Assembly: GCF_003600645.1 (NCBI RefSeq)
Contig: NZ_CP032482.1
Location: 3,968,001 to 4,032,000, forward strand
Reading direction: 5' to 3'
Source: Yersinia rochesterensis
Lineage (GTDB): Bacteria > Pseudomonadota > Gammaproteobacteria > Enterobacterales > Enterobacteriaceae
Length of the DNA: 64,000 nt
A model generated the notes under the pieces. It did not search any database. It was not told where the DNA came from and was given only the letters and a program-made list of their open reading frames with translations. Within the stretch, counting starts at the first letter, position 1. Each line of letters begins with the position of its first letter. Shown piece by piece: positions 10,369 through 21,490 of the stretch. The translations under genes were made by a program, and so were the position numbers.

Positions 10369-11484
10369 CTAGACGCCCAGTTCTTGGTACAGCCGCTTGC
10401 ACGCAGATCCATCTTCACGGAACAGATGACAGCGATAGGGCGGTAGACCGATGGAGAATGTTGCACCTTCTTCTACCAGCACCACGTCGTTCTGGCGGTA
10501 GACCAGGTTTTGACGTATTGCAGGGATTTGGATGTGAATTTGAGTCTCATTACCCAGTTGCTCTACCACCTGAATCTCGCCTTCCAGCGTGACTTCAGAG
10601 GCACTGCTTGGCAGCAGATGTTCCGGGCGAATACCCAAAGACATATTTGCGCCGACCTGAACCTGGTCACCTTCGACCGGCAGCCACACTAACTGACCAT
10701 TTGGATTTGGCAGTTCAATCTGTACCTGACGAGGTTCAACGGCAGTCACTTTCACCGGTAAAAAATTCATTTTTGGCGAGCCGATAAAGCCCGCAACAAA
10801 GCGGTTAGCTGGGTAGTGGTACAGCTCAAGTGGCTTACCGACTTGCGCCACATTGCCCGCATCCAACACCACAATTTTGTCGGCCAAGGTCATGGCTTCG
10901 ACCTGATCGTGGGTGACATAAATCATGGTGCGTTGCAGGCGTTTATGCAGGCGCGATATCTCGATGCGCATCTGTACCCGCAGCGCCGCATCCAGGTTGG
11001 AAAGTGGTTCGTCGAGCAGAAAAACGTCCGGCTCTGCAACCAAAGTCCGGCCAATCGCTACACGCTGACGCTGACCACCTGATAAAGCCTTAGGTCGGCG
11101 GTCCAACAGGTGAGCCAGTTGCAGCACTTCAGCTACCTGATTCACTCGCTGGTTAATTTCCGCTTTCTTCGCACCGGCCAATTTCAAGCCAAAAGACATG
11201 TTCTCTGCCACAGACAAATGGGGATAAAGCGCATATGACTGGAACACCATGCCGATACCGCGCTCAGACGGCGGCACTTCATTCATCCGCTTACCACCAA
11301 TCAACAACTCACCCGAGGTAATGTCCTCAAGCCCGGCAATCATCCGCAACAGTGTCGATTTCCCACATCCGGATGGCCCAACAAATACAACAAACTCACC
11401 GTCATCGATTTCCAAATTGATGTCTCTGGAAATCACAGCCTCACCAAAGGCTTTATAAACGCCGCTCAGCGTTACATTAGCCAT
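10369..11484 (-). CDS. malK: Maltose/maltodextrin ABC transporter ATPase MalK
   Basis: Cytoplasmic ATPase subunit that powers the MalFGK2 transporter; in E. coli it also sequesters the activator MalT and is bound by EIIA-Glc. 371 residues, the same length as E. coli MalK. Walker [10 protein letters not shown] at residues 36-44, Q-loop FQSYALYP at 81-88, signature LSGGQ at 134-138, Walker B VFLLDEP with catalytic Glu159, and switch His192, all at E. coli positions. The C-terminal regulatory domain (from ~235) ends [13 protein letters not shown] 11484 is preceded by AAGGAG. First gene of the leftward operon, with an unusually long untranslated leader from the shared mal control region. Confidence 0.98.
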   Translation of the reverse strand: MANVTLSGVYKAFGEAVISRDINLEIDDGEFVVFVGPSGCGKSTLLRMIAGLEDITSGELLIGGKRMNEVPPSERGIGMVFQSYALYPHLSVAENMSFGLKLAGAKKAEINQRVNQVAEVLQLAHLLDRRPKALSGGQRQRVAIGRTLVAEPDVFLLDEPLSNLDAALRVQMRIEISRLHKRLQRTMIYVTHDQVEAMTLADKIVVLDAGNVAQVGKPLELYHYPANRFVAGFIGSPKMNFLPVKVTAVEPRQVQIELPNPNGQLVWLPVEGDQVQVGANMSLGIRPEHLLPSSASEVTLEGEIQVVEQLGNETQIHIQIPAIRQNLVYRQNDVVLVEEGATFSIGLPPYRCHLFREDGSACKRLYQELGV

Positions 11485-11866
11485 CTGTTACTCCTTTGCT
11501 TACGCAAACAACTTTTCATATGAACCTGACTGAAGAAAAATGGCGGAAGCAAATTCCGGCATGACCCGTCGATGACTCCCAGCCCCTGATGATTCTCTTG
11601 CAGCGCGCCGTACCGCCATGCTTGCACAAGGTTGCCCCGGACGACGTCGCGGCCTGAGTATAGGGCCGCACGTTGTTTAACGCTGCAACGTCCTGATCTG
11701 GCTGAGTAATAATTAACCGAACAACCACGTTTTGTTGGTGAACGCATAGCAAAGATGCTGAGTTTCAAGGGTACCGATGCTGTTTCAATGACGGTGCCGC
11801 TTTTCAATGTTGCCGATAATGCGGGAGTGTCACTATTTGGTAATCATCCGTAACGAGGTTTTTCAT
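11485..11866 (-). other. Long untranslated leader of malK
   Basis: About 380 bp between malK and the nearest MalT-like box. Two overlapping minus-strand open frames (111 and 78 codons) occur, but they lack a good ribosome site and resemble nothing I know, so I treat the stretch as leader. It contains a 6 bp G/C stem GCGGCC/GGCCGC at 11649-11669. Confidence 0.45.
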
Positions 11867-12050
11867 GGGGGAGGAGATGGGAGGATGAAAGAACGACCCT
11901 AGGGAGCAGAAGTTCCATCACAAATACAAATACGTGATCAGCCACGCAAATTTCGACCTACATTATTGTGTCTGGCACCACAGAATAGGCAGCAGTGTTA
12001 AGTGGGTCACAATAACTCGTCGGGGGGCGTAGAGAGGGGGAGGATGATGG
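11867..12050. promoter_or_regulatory. Divergent malK/malE control region: MalT and CRP-like sites
   Basis: MalT boxes follow GGGGA(T/G)GAGG with core GGA(T/G)GA. I see GGGGAGGAGA at 11868-11877 (9 of 10), cores at 11880-11885 and 11883-11888, and a second cluster with GGGGAGGATG at 12037-12046 overlapping the core GGATGA at 12042-12047. Between them lie two CRP-like palindromes: TGTGT-N6-CCACA at 11967-11982 (8 of 10) and TGTTA-N6-TCACA at 11996-12011 (9 of 10). MalT sites at both edges with CRP sites between is the layout of the E. coli malEp-malKp nucleoprotein switch. Individual site calls are by eye. Confidence 0.75.
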
Positions 12051-12162
12051 TGCATCCAGTTGTGACTCAATATGGCAGCGTAATGTATTAGTACATGTAA
12101 TAAATGTATGAATGACTCACAAGAAAGTCGGTACCCACAAAATTGGATAAAAGGATTGGATT

Positions 12163-13374
12163 ATGACTCGCAGCTTCACAAAATCCGGCATTGGTAAGAC
12201 CGCACGTGTTTTGGCCCTTTCAGCGCTAACCACGCTGGTGCTCTCTTCCTCTGCTTTTGCCAAAATTGAAGAAGGTAAGCTGGTTATCTGGATCAATGGC
12301 GATAAAGGCTATAACGGGCTGGCAGAAGTCGGTAAGAAATTTGAGAAAGATACCGGCATCAAAGTCACTATCGAGCACCCAGATAAACTAGAAGAAAAAT
12401 TCCCACAAGTAGCTGCCACTGGCGATGGCCCGGATATTATCTTCTGGGCACATGACCGCTTTGGTGGCTACGCGCAATCGGGCTTATTGGCCGAACTGCA
12501 CCCGTCTAAAGCTTTCCAGGACAAACTGTTCCCGTTCACATGGGATGCCGTTCGCTTTAATGGCAAACTGATTGGTTACCCAATTGCAGTCGAAGCACTG
12601 TCACTGATTTACAACAAAGATCTGGTTAAAGAAGCACCGAAGACTTGGGAAGAAATTCCAGCATTGGATACCGCACTGCGCGCTAATGGCAAGAGCGCCA
12701 TCATGTGGAACCTACAAGAACCCTACTTCACTTGGCCACTTATCGCCGCTGACGGCGGTTATGCTTTCAAATCTGAAAACGGTGTCTATGATGTCAAAAA
12801 CGTCGGTGTGAATAATGCCGGTGCGAAAGCCGGTCTGCAATTTATTGTCGATTTAGTGAAGAATAAGCACATCAATGCCGATACTGATTATTCCATCGCA
12901 GAAGCGGCCTTTAATAAAGGCGAAACCGCGATGACCATCAATGGCCCGTGGGCATGGTCCAACATTGATAAGAGTAAAATCAACTACGGTGTGACCTTGC
13001 TGCCAACTTTCCACGGCCAGGCTTCCAAGCCGTTCGTGGGTGTTCTGACTGCCGGTATTAACGCCGCCAGCCCGAATAAAGAACTGGCAACTGAATTCCT
13101 GGAAAACTATCTGATAACTGACCAAGGCCTGGCTGAAGTCAATAAAGACAAACCTCTGGGCGCTGTTGCATTGATTTCATACCAAGAGCAACTGGCAAAA
13201 GATCCGCGGATTGCAGCCACCATGGATAACGCCACTAAAGGCGAAATCATGCCTAATATTCCGCAAATGGCGGCCTTCTGGTATGCAACCCGCAGCGCGG
13301 TGTTGAACGCCATTAGTGGGCGTCAAACTGTAGAAGCTGCGCTGAACGATGCAGCGGCACGTATCGTCAAATAA
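12163..13374 (+). CDS. malE: Maltose/maltodextrin-binding periplasmic protein
   Basis: Periplasmic receptor that delivers maltose and maltodextrins to MalFGK2 and, in motile species, to chemoreceptors. 403 residues (396 in E. coli). The signal peptide is slightly longer than usual, ending SSSAFA, and the mature protein begins [19 protein letters not shown]. Ligand-site blocks are recognisable: [34 protein letters not shown] and [14 protein letters not shown] 12163 follows AAAGGATTGG. First gene of the rightward operon; a strong G/C hairpin follows the stop, as expected for an mRNA that over-produces the binding protein relative to MalF and MalG. Confidence 0.98.
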   Translation: MTRSFTKSGIGKTARVLALSALTTLVLSSSAFAKIEEGKLVIWINGDKGYNGLAEVGKKFEKDTGIKVTIEHPDKLEEKFPQVAATGDGPDIIFWAHDRFGGYAQSGLLAELHPSKAFQDKLFPFTWDAVRFNGKLIGYPIAVEALSLIYNKDLVKEAPKTWEEIPALDTALRANGKSAIMWNLQEPYFTWPLIAADGGYAFKSENGVYDVKNVGVNNAGAKAGLQFIVDLVKNKHINADTDYSIAEAAFNKGETAMTINGPWAWSNIDKSKINYGVTLLPTFHGQASKPFVGVLTAGINAASPNKELATEFLENYLITDQGLAEVNKDKPLGAVALISYQEQLAKDPRIAATMDNATKGEIMPNIPQMAAFWYATRSAVLNAISGRQTVEAALNDAAARIVK

Positions 13375-13392
13375 TAGTTTCACCTGCAAAAG

Positions 13393-13412
13393 GGGCGCGG
13401 TTCGCCGCGCCC
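13393..13412 (+). terminator. Stable hairpin after malE
   Basis: 8 bp all-G/C stem GGGCGCGG/CCGCGCCC with a TTCG tetraloop, 18 bases after the malE stop. No T-tract follows, so it is more likely an mRNA-stabilising or attenuating hairpin that raises malE over malF than a full terminator. Confidence 0.75.
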
Positions 13413-13439
13413 TGATAACACTTGCTGTAACACTATAAC

Positions 13440-13640
13440 CATACTCAAAGTAATTGATGTTACAGCAAGGCAGCCAATGAACGAATCCCGATGAACTTAC
13501 ACAAGTAAGTGATTCGGGTGACAAATCTGCAGGGAGCAGATTTGAACGCTGCTTGCAGCGGCCTCAAAGAGGCGAGGGCCATGGATGGGCCGAGTAACGA
13601 GAGCAGCTAACACCGCTGTAACGTCAAGTACGAAGAGTAT
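13440..13640. repeat. ERIC element, long form with ~70 bp internal insert
   Basis: The left arm (ATACTCAAAGTAATTG...) and the central block (ACTTACACAAGTAAGTGATTCGGGTGA) match the ERIC consensus. So does the right arm (AGCAGCTAACACCGCTG...AAGTACGAAGAGTAT). Between GGTGA and the right arm an extra segment of about 70 bp is present (about 13521-13590), containing AAATCTGCAGGGAGCAGATTT and GCTGCTTGCAGC inverted repeats. ERICs with a segment inserted at this place are known in Yersinia. It separates malE from malF inside the operon, so it is transcribed and will fold. Confidence 0.88.
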
Positions 13641-13653
13641 GAAAGGGAACATT

Positions 13654-15231
13654 ATGCAGTTATCCCACACCGAGTTTGAAAGCCGTAAAAAGAAAACCGC
13701 CTGGTGGCAAAGTGATGTGCTTAAGTGGCTGATTATTGGCACTTTAAGCTTGTTCACCTGCTATTTAATTGTGTTGATGTATGCTCAAGGTGAATATCTT
13801 TTTGCCATTGTGACACTGATTCTGGTGAGTCTGGGGCTGTATGTTTTCGCCAATCGCCGTGCTTATGCCTGGCGCTATGTTTACCCCGGCGTGGCAGGTA
13901 TGGGGCTGTTTGTCCTGTTCCCATTGATTTGCACTATCGCCATCGCTTTTACTAACTACAGCAGTACCAACCAGTTAACCTTTGAACGCGCCCAATCCGT
14001 GTTGATGGACCGGCAGTTCCAGACTGGCAAAACTTATACTTTTGGTCTTTATCCCAGTCATGACCAATGGCGGTTACAGCTCACTAATCCGGATGATAAT
14101 ACCCTCCTGGTTTCTGAACCTTTCAACCTGAGTACCACCGGCGAGCAAAAAATAAATGTTGTGCCAACCAGCACAGAGCAAACCGCTGAACAAGCTTCCT
14201 TGCGAATTATTACCCAAAATCGCCAGGCGCTTAGTGAATTGGTGGCAATCTTGCCTGGTGGCGGTGAACTGCGCATGAGCTCACTGCGCCAATTCGCCGG
14301 TACCAGCCCGCTCTATAAGCTCGGTGCTGACGGTAAGGAATTGATTAATCAGCAGACTGGCGTGATCTACCGGCCAAATATTGATGTCGGTTTCTATCAG
14401 GCTATCAATGCTAACGGGCAGTGGGAGAATGAAAAACTCAGCCCCGGTTTTACCGTCACTATTGGCTGGAAAAACTTCCTACGAGTGCTGCATGACGAAG
14501 GCATTCAGAAGCCTTTCATCTCAATATTTATCTGGACCATTATTTTCTCATTGCTGACGGTCGTGCTGACAGTGGCGGTGGGTATGGTGCTGGCCTGTGT
14601 AGTGCAATGGGATTCCCTGAAAGGCAAAGCCGTTTATCGGGTATTGCTGATCCTGCCCTATGCGGTGCCCGCGTTTATTTCAATATTGATTTTCAAGGGG
14701 TTATTTAACCAAAGTTTCGGTGAAATTAACCTGATGCTAAACCATTTATTTGGCATCAAACCGGCCTGGTTTAGTGACCCTATCACCGCCAAGAGCATGA
14801 TACTGATCGTCAACACCTGGCTCGGTTACCCTTACATGATGATTCTGTGCATGGGGTTGTTGAAAGCGATTCCTGATGATTTGTATGAAGCATCGGCAAT
14901 GGATGGCGCAGGCCCATTCCAGAACTTCTTCCGCATCACTTTACCTTTGCTGATTAAGCCATTGACGCCGTTGATGATTGCCAGTTTTGCCTTTAACTTT
15001 AACAACTTCGTGTTGATTCAGTTATTGACCAACGGCGGCCCAGACATGATTGGCACCACTACCCCTGCGGGGTATACCGACTTACTGGTCAGCTACACCT
15101 ACCGTATCGCCTTTGAAGGCGGCGGCGGGCAAGACTTTGGTCTGGCGGCGGCAATTGCAACACTGATTTTCATCCTGGTAGGCGCACTTGCGATACTGAA
15201 TTTGAAAGCCAGCAAAATGAATTTTGATTAA
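13654..15231 (+). CDS. malF: Maltose transporter permease MalF
   Basis: Inner-membrane permease of MalFGK2. The open frame reaches back to 13585 inside the ERIC element, but the family start is ATG 13654 with AAAGGGAA upstream, giving 525 residues (514 in E. coli). Three N-terminal transmembrane segments are followed by the large periplasmic P2 loop characteristic of MalF (about residues 95-275), then five more segments. The EAA loop that docks MalK reads [22 protein letters not shown]. The end overlaps the upstream region of malG, whose Shine-Dalgarno sequence lies across the stop. Confidence 0.97.
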   Translation: MQLSHTEFESRKKKTAWWQSDVLKWLIIGTLSLFTCYLIVLMYAQGEYLFAIVTLILVSLGLYVFANRRAYAWRYVYPGVAGMGLFVLFPLICTIAIAFTNYSSTNQLTFERAQSVLMDRQFQTGKTYTFGLYPSHDQWRLQLTNPDDNTLLVSEPFNLSTTGEQKINVVPTSTEQTAEQASLRIITQNRQALSELVAILPGGGELRMSSLRQFAGTSPLYKLGADGKELINQQTGVIYRPNIDVGFYQAINANGQWENEKLSPGFTVTIGWKNFLRVLHDEGIQKPFISIFIWTIIFSLLTVVLTVAVGMVLACVVQWDSLKGKAVYRVLLILPYAVPAFISILIFKGLFNQSFGEINLMLNHLFGIKPAWFSDPITAKSMILIVNTWLGYPYMMILCMGLLKAIPDDLYEASAMDGAGPFQNFFRITLPLLIKPLTPLMIASFAFNFNNFVLIQLLTNGGPDMIGTTTPAGYTDLLVSYTYRIAFEGGGGQDFGLAAAIATLIFILVGALAILNLKASKMNFD

Positions 15232-15244
15232 GGAGGAGATGCAG

Positions 15245-16135
15245 ATGGCTATGGTTCAACCTAAATCCCAGCGTTTGCGTCTATGGGGCACCCATTTTCT
15301 GATGCTGTGCTTTATCGCGCTGATTATGTTCCCGCTACTGATGGTGATTACCATCTCGCTGCGGCCCGGCAACTTCGCCACCGGCAGCTTGATTCCCGAT
15401 CAGATTTCTTGGGAACACTGGAAGCTGGCGCTGGGTATGAGTGTGACACACGCCGATGGCAGTGTGACACCGCCGCCGTTCCCTGTGATGCTGTGGCTAT
15501 GGAATTCCATCAAGATTGCGGTTATCACCGCAATTGGGATTGTTACCCTCTCTACCACCTGTGCTTATGCCTTTGCCCGCATGCGTTTTCGCGGCAAAAG
15601 CAGCCTGTTGAAAGGGATGTTAATCTTCCAAATGTTCCCCGCGGTACTGTCTTTGGTCGCGCTATATGCTTTATTTGACCGCTTGGGACAATATCTGCCA
15701 TTTATCGGGTTAAATACTCATGGCGGGGTGATTTTTGCTTATATGGGCGGGATCGCCCTGCACGTCTGGACCATCAAAGGTTATTTCGAAACCATTGATA
15801 ACTCACTGGAAGAAGCCGCAGCTTTGGACGGCGCGACACCATGGCAAGCTTTCAGACTGGTGCTATTGCCGCTGTCTGTGCCGATTTTAGCCGTGGTCTT
15901 TATCCTGTCATTTATTGCCGCCATTACTGAAGTTCCGGTCGCTTCATTATTGTTGCGGGACGTGAACAGTTACACCCTGGCGGTGGGTATGCAGCAGTAT
16001 TTGAATCCGCAAAACTATCTATGGGGTGATTTTGCCGCTGCCGCCGTGCTATCGGCCATTCCGATCACCGCTGTCTTCTTGCTAGCACAGCGCTGGCTGG
16101 TCGGGGGTCTCACGGCCGGTGGCGTGAAAGGTTAA
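15245..16135 (+). CDS. malG: Maltose transporter permease MalG
   Basis: Second inner-membrane permease of the maltose transporter. ATG 15245 gives MAMVQPKSQ, the same N-terminus as E. coli MalG, and 296 residues, the E. coli length. AGGAGGAG at 15231-15238 is six bases upstream, whereas the longer frame from 15224 overlaps malF. Six transmembrane segments; EAA motif [22 protein letters not shown]; the C-terminus [10 protein letters not shown], which in E. coli inserts into the MalK interface, is conserved. Last gene of malE-malF-malG. Confidence 0.98.
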   Translation: MAMVQPKSQRLRLWGTHFLMLCFIALIMFPLLMVITISLRPGNFATGSLIPDQISWEHWKLALGMSVTHADGSVTPPPFPVMLWLWNSIKIAVITAIGIVTLSTTCAYAFARMRFRGKSSLLKGMLIFQMFPAVLSLVALYALFDRLGQYLPFIGLNTHGGVIFAYMGGIALHVWTIKGYFETIDNSLEEAAALDGATPWQAFRLVLLPLSVPILAVVFILSFIAAITEVPVASLLLRDVNSYTLAVGMQQYLNPQNYLWGDFAAAAVLSAIPITAVFLLAQRWLVGGLTAGGVKG

Positions 16136-16201
16136 CGTTTTCGTACGTTTATGCCGCTGCTTGACTTGCTGTACTTTAATTCTCTGGTTCTGTGTCTTTA
16201 G

Positions 16202-16220
16202 GGCGGCCATCATGGCCGCC
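16202..16220 (+). terminator. Rho-independent terminator of malEFG
   Basis: Stem GGCGGCCA/TGGCCGCC with a TCA loop followed by ATTTTTATT on the plus strand, 66 bases after malG. It immediately precedes the convergent psiE stop. Confidence 0.92.
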
Positions 16221-16224
16221 ATTT

Positions 16225-16632
16225 TTATTCGCGTTTTAGCCGATCGGTATTGGCTAAATACAAAGTCACCACCAGCAGCAATATCGCACCGGAATAAATC
16301 AGCGTATCAATCGGATTTTCATGATCGACAATGATCAGCCGGATAATCGCAGTGATCCCGATATAAATAAAATAGCGCAATGGAAAGTGATAACCGGACT
16401 CAAAGTACTTAACAATCAACGCAATAAATTCGAAGTACAGGAAGTAAATCACAATCCCTTCAATCAGCATGTAAGAAGACGCATCCTGATTATTGACGAA
16501 GAGTACCTTTCCAAGATGAAAGGTTTCCTTTATCAGAAAGACCACCAAAATAGCGGCCAATGCAATCAACCCCACATTCAGTAAACGCTGTAGATTCTTG
16601 GCTATCCACTGTGAGCGCGAATTTTTGGCCAT
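16225..16632 (-). CDS. psiE: Phosphate-starvation-inducible membrane protein PsiE
   Basis: Small membrane protein of the PsiE family, induced by phosphate starvation in E. coli; its function is unknown. 135 residues against 136 in E. coli, with four hydrophobic segments (about 15-35, 55-75, 82-98 and 105-125) and the family features [11 protein letters not shown] and [21 protein letters not shown]. Its position beside malG is the same as in E. coli, although xylE, which lies nearby in E. coli, is absent. A basic N-terminus MAKNSRSQW precedes the first helix. Confidence 0.93.
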   Translation of the reverse strand: MAKNSRSQWIAKNLQRLLNVGLIALAAILVVFLIKETFHLGKVLFVNNQDASSYMLIEGIVIYFLYFEFIALIVKYFESGYHFPLRYFIYIGITAIIRLIIVDHENPIDTLIYSGAILLLVVTLYLANTDRLKRE

Positions 16633-16677
16633 AAATAATCCTATTGAAAGTAGGTGAAATAATCCGGGCCGAAAAAA

Positions 16678-16701
16678 AGCCCCTTACATCAGTAAGGGGC
16701 T
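16678..16701 (-). terminator. Rho-independent terminator of pgi
   Basis: Perfect 9 bp stem AGCCCCTTA/TAAGGGGCT, loop of six; on the minus strand it runs into TTTTTTT (16672-16678 complement). It lies 35 bases after the pgi stop. Confidence 0.94.
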
Positions 16702-16735
16702 AATAAGCGCGGATCAAGGAGCTTAGCCCGTTAGC

Positions 16736-18751
<2,016 letters not shown>

Positions 18752-20167
18752 ATGATTTCCGCTTCACAACGACAGGCTTCACAACAGCAGACTGATCCCC
18801 AACAGACTCGCAGCACAGCGTCCTCAACTGTCGTCGCCAAATTTGGTGGGACTAGCGTGGCTGATTTTGATGCCATGAGCCGCAGTGCTGATGTAGTTTT
18901 ATCGAACCCGGATGTTCGTTTGGTGATTTTGTCGGCTTCAGCCGGGATTACCAATTTGTTGGTCGCATTGGCCGATGGTTGCGAACAGGAAACACGTGCC
19001 CTTCATTTAGATGAAATCCGCCGTATTCAATACAGTATTCTCACTAAACTTTCTGACCCCGCCGTTATCCGTGAAGAAATTGACCGCATGTTGGAGAACA
19101 TTGCCATGCTGTCAGAAGCGGCTAGCCTGGCAACTTCGGCGGCACTGACGGATGAACTGGTCAGCCACGGCGAATTGATGTCGACCCTGCTATTTGTCGA
19201 ACTATTACGCCAACGTCAGGTCGAGGTGGAATGGTTTGATGTGCGCAAAATCATGCGCACCAATGACCGTTTTGGCCGAGCCGAGCCGGACACCCAAGCA
19301 TTGTCTGAACTGGCTCAGACCCAGTTAGCACCGCGTATTGAGCAAGCCATTATCGTCACGCAAGGTTTTATCGGCAGTGAAAGTAAAGGCCGCACCACGA
19401 CTCTTGGCCGGGGTGGCAGTGATTACACCGCCGCACTGCTGGGTGAAGCGCTGAATGTTAGTCGGATTGATATCTGGACAGATGTTCCGGGGATTTACAC
19501 CACCGACCCACGGGTGGTTCCGGGCGCAAAACGCATTGATAAAATCGCCTTTGAAGAAGCGGCTGAAATGGCAACTTTCGGCGCCAAAGTGTTGCATCCA
19601 GCCACCTTATTACCGGCAGTGCGCAGTGATATTCCGGTGTTTGTCGGGTCAAGCAAAGATCCTGAAGCTGGCGGCACGCTGGTGTGCAATGAAACTTATA
19701 ATCCGCCATTATTCAGGGCGTTGGCACTACGCCGCAAACAAACTCTGCTGACCCTGCATAGCCTGAATATGCTGCACGCACGCGGTTTTCTGGCGGAAGT
19801 GTTTAACATTTTGGCGCGTCACAATATCTCAGTTGATTTGATAACCACCTCTGAAGTCAGTGTGGCACTAACACTGGATACGACCGGTTCGACATCAACC
19901 GGTGACAGCTTGCTGACCAGCTCGCTACTGACCGAACTCTCTTCTTTGTGCCGGGTTGAAGTGGAAGAAAACCTGGCATTGGTGGCAATTATTGGTAATA
20001 ACTTGTCGCAAGCTTGCGGTGTGGGCAAAGAAGTGTTCGGCGTGCTAGACCCATTCAATATCCGCATGATTTGCTACGGAGCTAGCAGCCACAATCTGTG
20101 CTTCTTGGTACCGGGTAATGATGCAGAGAAAGTGGTACAAACGCTGCATCATAATCTCTTTGAATAA
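18752..20167 (+). CDS. lysC: Lysine-sensitive aspartokinase III
   Basis: Phosphorylates aspartate at the head of the lysine, threonine, methionine and diaminopimelate pathways; isozyme III is feedback-inhibited by lysine. 471 residues versus 449 in E. coli. The difference is mainly an N-terminal Gln/Ser/Thr-rich extension of about 25 residues before [16 protein letters not shown]. The kinase domain includes [26 protein letters not shown] and [11 protein letters not shown]. The C-terminal tandem ACT domains include [22 protein letters not shown] 18752 has CACGAGG eight bases upstream, matching the E. coli ribosome site, so the extension looks real. Inhibition by lysine is expected from the ACT domains. 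Confidence 0.97.
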   Translation: MISASQRQASQQQTDPQQTRSTASSTVVAKFGGTSVADFDAMSRSADVVLSNPDVRLVILSASAGITNLLVALADGCEQETRALHLDEIRRIQYSILTKLSDPAVIREEIDRMLENIAMLSEAASLATSAALTDELVSHGELMSTLLFVELLRQRQVEVEWFDVRKIMRTNDRFGRAEPDTQALSELAQTQLAPRIEQAIIVTQGFIGSESKGRTTTLGRGGSDYTAALLGEALNVSRIDIWTDVPGIYTTDPRVVPGAKRIDKIAFEEAAEMATFGAKVLHPATLLPAVRSDIPVFVGSSKDPEAGGTLVCNETYNPPLFRALALRRKQTLLTLHSLNMLHARGFLAEVFNILARHNISVDLITTSEVSVALTLDTTGSTSTGDSLLTSSLLTELSSLCRVEVEENLALVAIIGNNLSQACGVGKEVFGVLDPFNIRMICYGASSHNLCFLVPGNDAEKVVQTLHHNLFE

Positions 20168-20190
20168 TAAACTATTTCAATAACAAACAA

Positions 20191-20211
20191 ACCGGGCGCT
20201 TTCGTCCGGTT
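20191..20211 (+). terminator. Terminator of lysC
   Basis: Short stem ACCGG/CCGGT with additional weak pairs in the loop, followed by TTTTCTT on the plus strand, 23 bases after the lysC stop. Confidence 0.75.
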
Positions 20212-20250
20212 TTCTTATCTCTAACACTGACGATTAAGGACTCTCGCCTC

Positions 20251-21174
20251 ATGTTAGTAAAAATCACCCGGCTGTTCCCTCTCTGGGCATTACTGCTCTC
20301 AATCGCAGCCTATTTCCGCCCCACAACATTTATCGGCATTGGCCCTTATGTCGGCCCACTGCTGATGCTGATTATGTTTGCGATGGGGGTCACTCTGCGG
20401 TTGGATGATTTCAAACGGGTGTTATCACGCCCAGCACCGGTTGCGGCGGCAACTTTCCTGCATTATCTGATCATGCCGCTCACCGCCTGGATTCTGGCTA
20501 TGCTGTTCCGTATGCCACCGGATTTATCTGCCGGTATGGTACTGGTGGGCAGTGTTGCCAGCGGAACAGCGTCTAATGTCATGATTTACCTGGCGAAAGG
20601 TGACGTCGCGCTCTCCGTGACTATCTCTGCGGTTTCGACCCTGGTGGGAGTGTTCGCGACCCCACTGCTGACTCGTTTATATGTTGATGCCACCATCAGC
20701 GTCGATGTGATTGGGATGCTGAAAAGTATCCTGCAAATTGTGGTTATCCCGATTACTGCGGGCTTAATTGTCCATCACTCCTTTACCAAAACCGTGAAAC
20801 GCATCGAACCTTACCTACCGGCGATGTCGATGGTCTGTATCGTCGCCATCATCAGCGGCGTGGTTGCCGGTAGCCAGAGCCACATTGCCTCGGTCGGTTT
20901 CGTGGTAATTATTGCAGTTATTCTGCATAACGGAATTGGTCTGTTAAGTGGCTATTGGGGCGGGAAACTGTTTGGCTTTGATGAGTCAACCTGCCGCACA
21001 TTGGCGATTGAAGTCGGCATGCAAAACTCAGGGCTGGCCGCCACTTTGGGTAAAATTTACTTCTCACCACTGGCCGCACTGCCTGGCGCACTGTTCTCTG
21101 TCTGGCATAACCTATCGGGTTCACTGCTGGCGGGTTATTGGTCAGGTAAGCCGGTAAATAAAGACAAAGAGTAA
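20251..21174 (+). CDS. panS: BASS-family transporter, PanS-like (pantoate/ketopantoate)
   Basis: Integral inner-membrane protein of the bile acid:sodium symporter (BASS) family with nine to ten hydrophobic segments over 307 residues. Family blocks are clear: [35 protein letters not shown] (unwound crossing helix) and [14 protein letters not shown]. Salmonella PanS, a transporter of ketopantoate, pantoate and pantothenate, has this length and pattern, so PanS is the best specific name, but substrate cannot be read from sequence. ATG 20251 follows AAGGACT. It is separated from lysC by a terminator and ends in its own terminator, so it is a single-gene unit. Confidence 0.8.
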   Translation: MLVKITRLFPLWALLLSIAAYFRPTTFIGIGPYVGPLLMLIMFAMGVTLRLDDFKRVLSRPAPVAAATFLHYLIMPLTAWILAMLFRMPPDLSAGMVLVGSVASGTASNVMIYLAKGDVALSVTISAVSTLVGVFATPLLTRLYVDATISVDVIGMLKSILQIVVIPITAGLIVHHSFTKTVKRIEPYLPAMSMVCIVAIISGVVAGSQSHIASVGFVVIIAVILHNGIGLLSGYWGGKLFGFDESTCRTLAIEVGMQNSGLAATLGKIYFSPLAALPGALFSVWHNLSGSLLAGYWSGKPVNKDKE

Positions 21175-21189
21175 TTCAGCCTATTCACC

Positions 21190-21210
21190 ATGCCCGCTAG
21201 CAACGGGCAT
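21190..21210 (+). terminator. Hairpin terminator after panS
   Basis: Stem ATGCCCG/CGGGCAT, loop of seven, then CTATTCCTTCCATTTTA; the T-tract is interrupted. Confidence 0.65.
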
Positions 21211-21469
21211 CTATTCCTTCCATTTTATCTTGCTGTGCCCCTCCCGTTGAAATTTAATCAATAACATCCTGTATTGACCTGAATAGAAATTAAATAATTA
21301 TAAATTTCATTATTTATCTGTCTGCGAATATCAAAAAATTATTATATTTCAGTTTTTCCTGAATATAACTTAATTCCCAAGCCGCCCCGCCGTTTTTACT
21401 TATCAGGGACGGTAATAGTGCTGCCCGTAAATTTGACTCAAGGATGGAGGAGCTGAACCTATTCCGTCA
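21211..21469. other. A/T-rich stretch upstream of the two-partner secretion genes
   Basis: About 260 bp, strongly A/T-rich at 21250-21370, between panS and tpsB. It must hold the promoter of the TpsBA pair and ends with a strong Shine-Dalgarno GGAGGAG at 21446-21452. No open frame or RNA gene is evident. Confidence 0.5.
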
Positions 21470-21490
21470 GTGCTCTTCCCCACAGATATC

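Noticed and set aside
11472..11807. 111-codon minus-strand frame upstream of malK
   Set aside because: Runs into the malK start in another frame, has no good ribosome site and composition unlike a protein; treated as malK leader.
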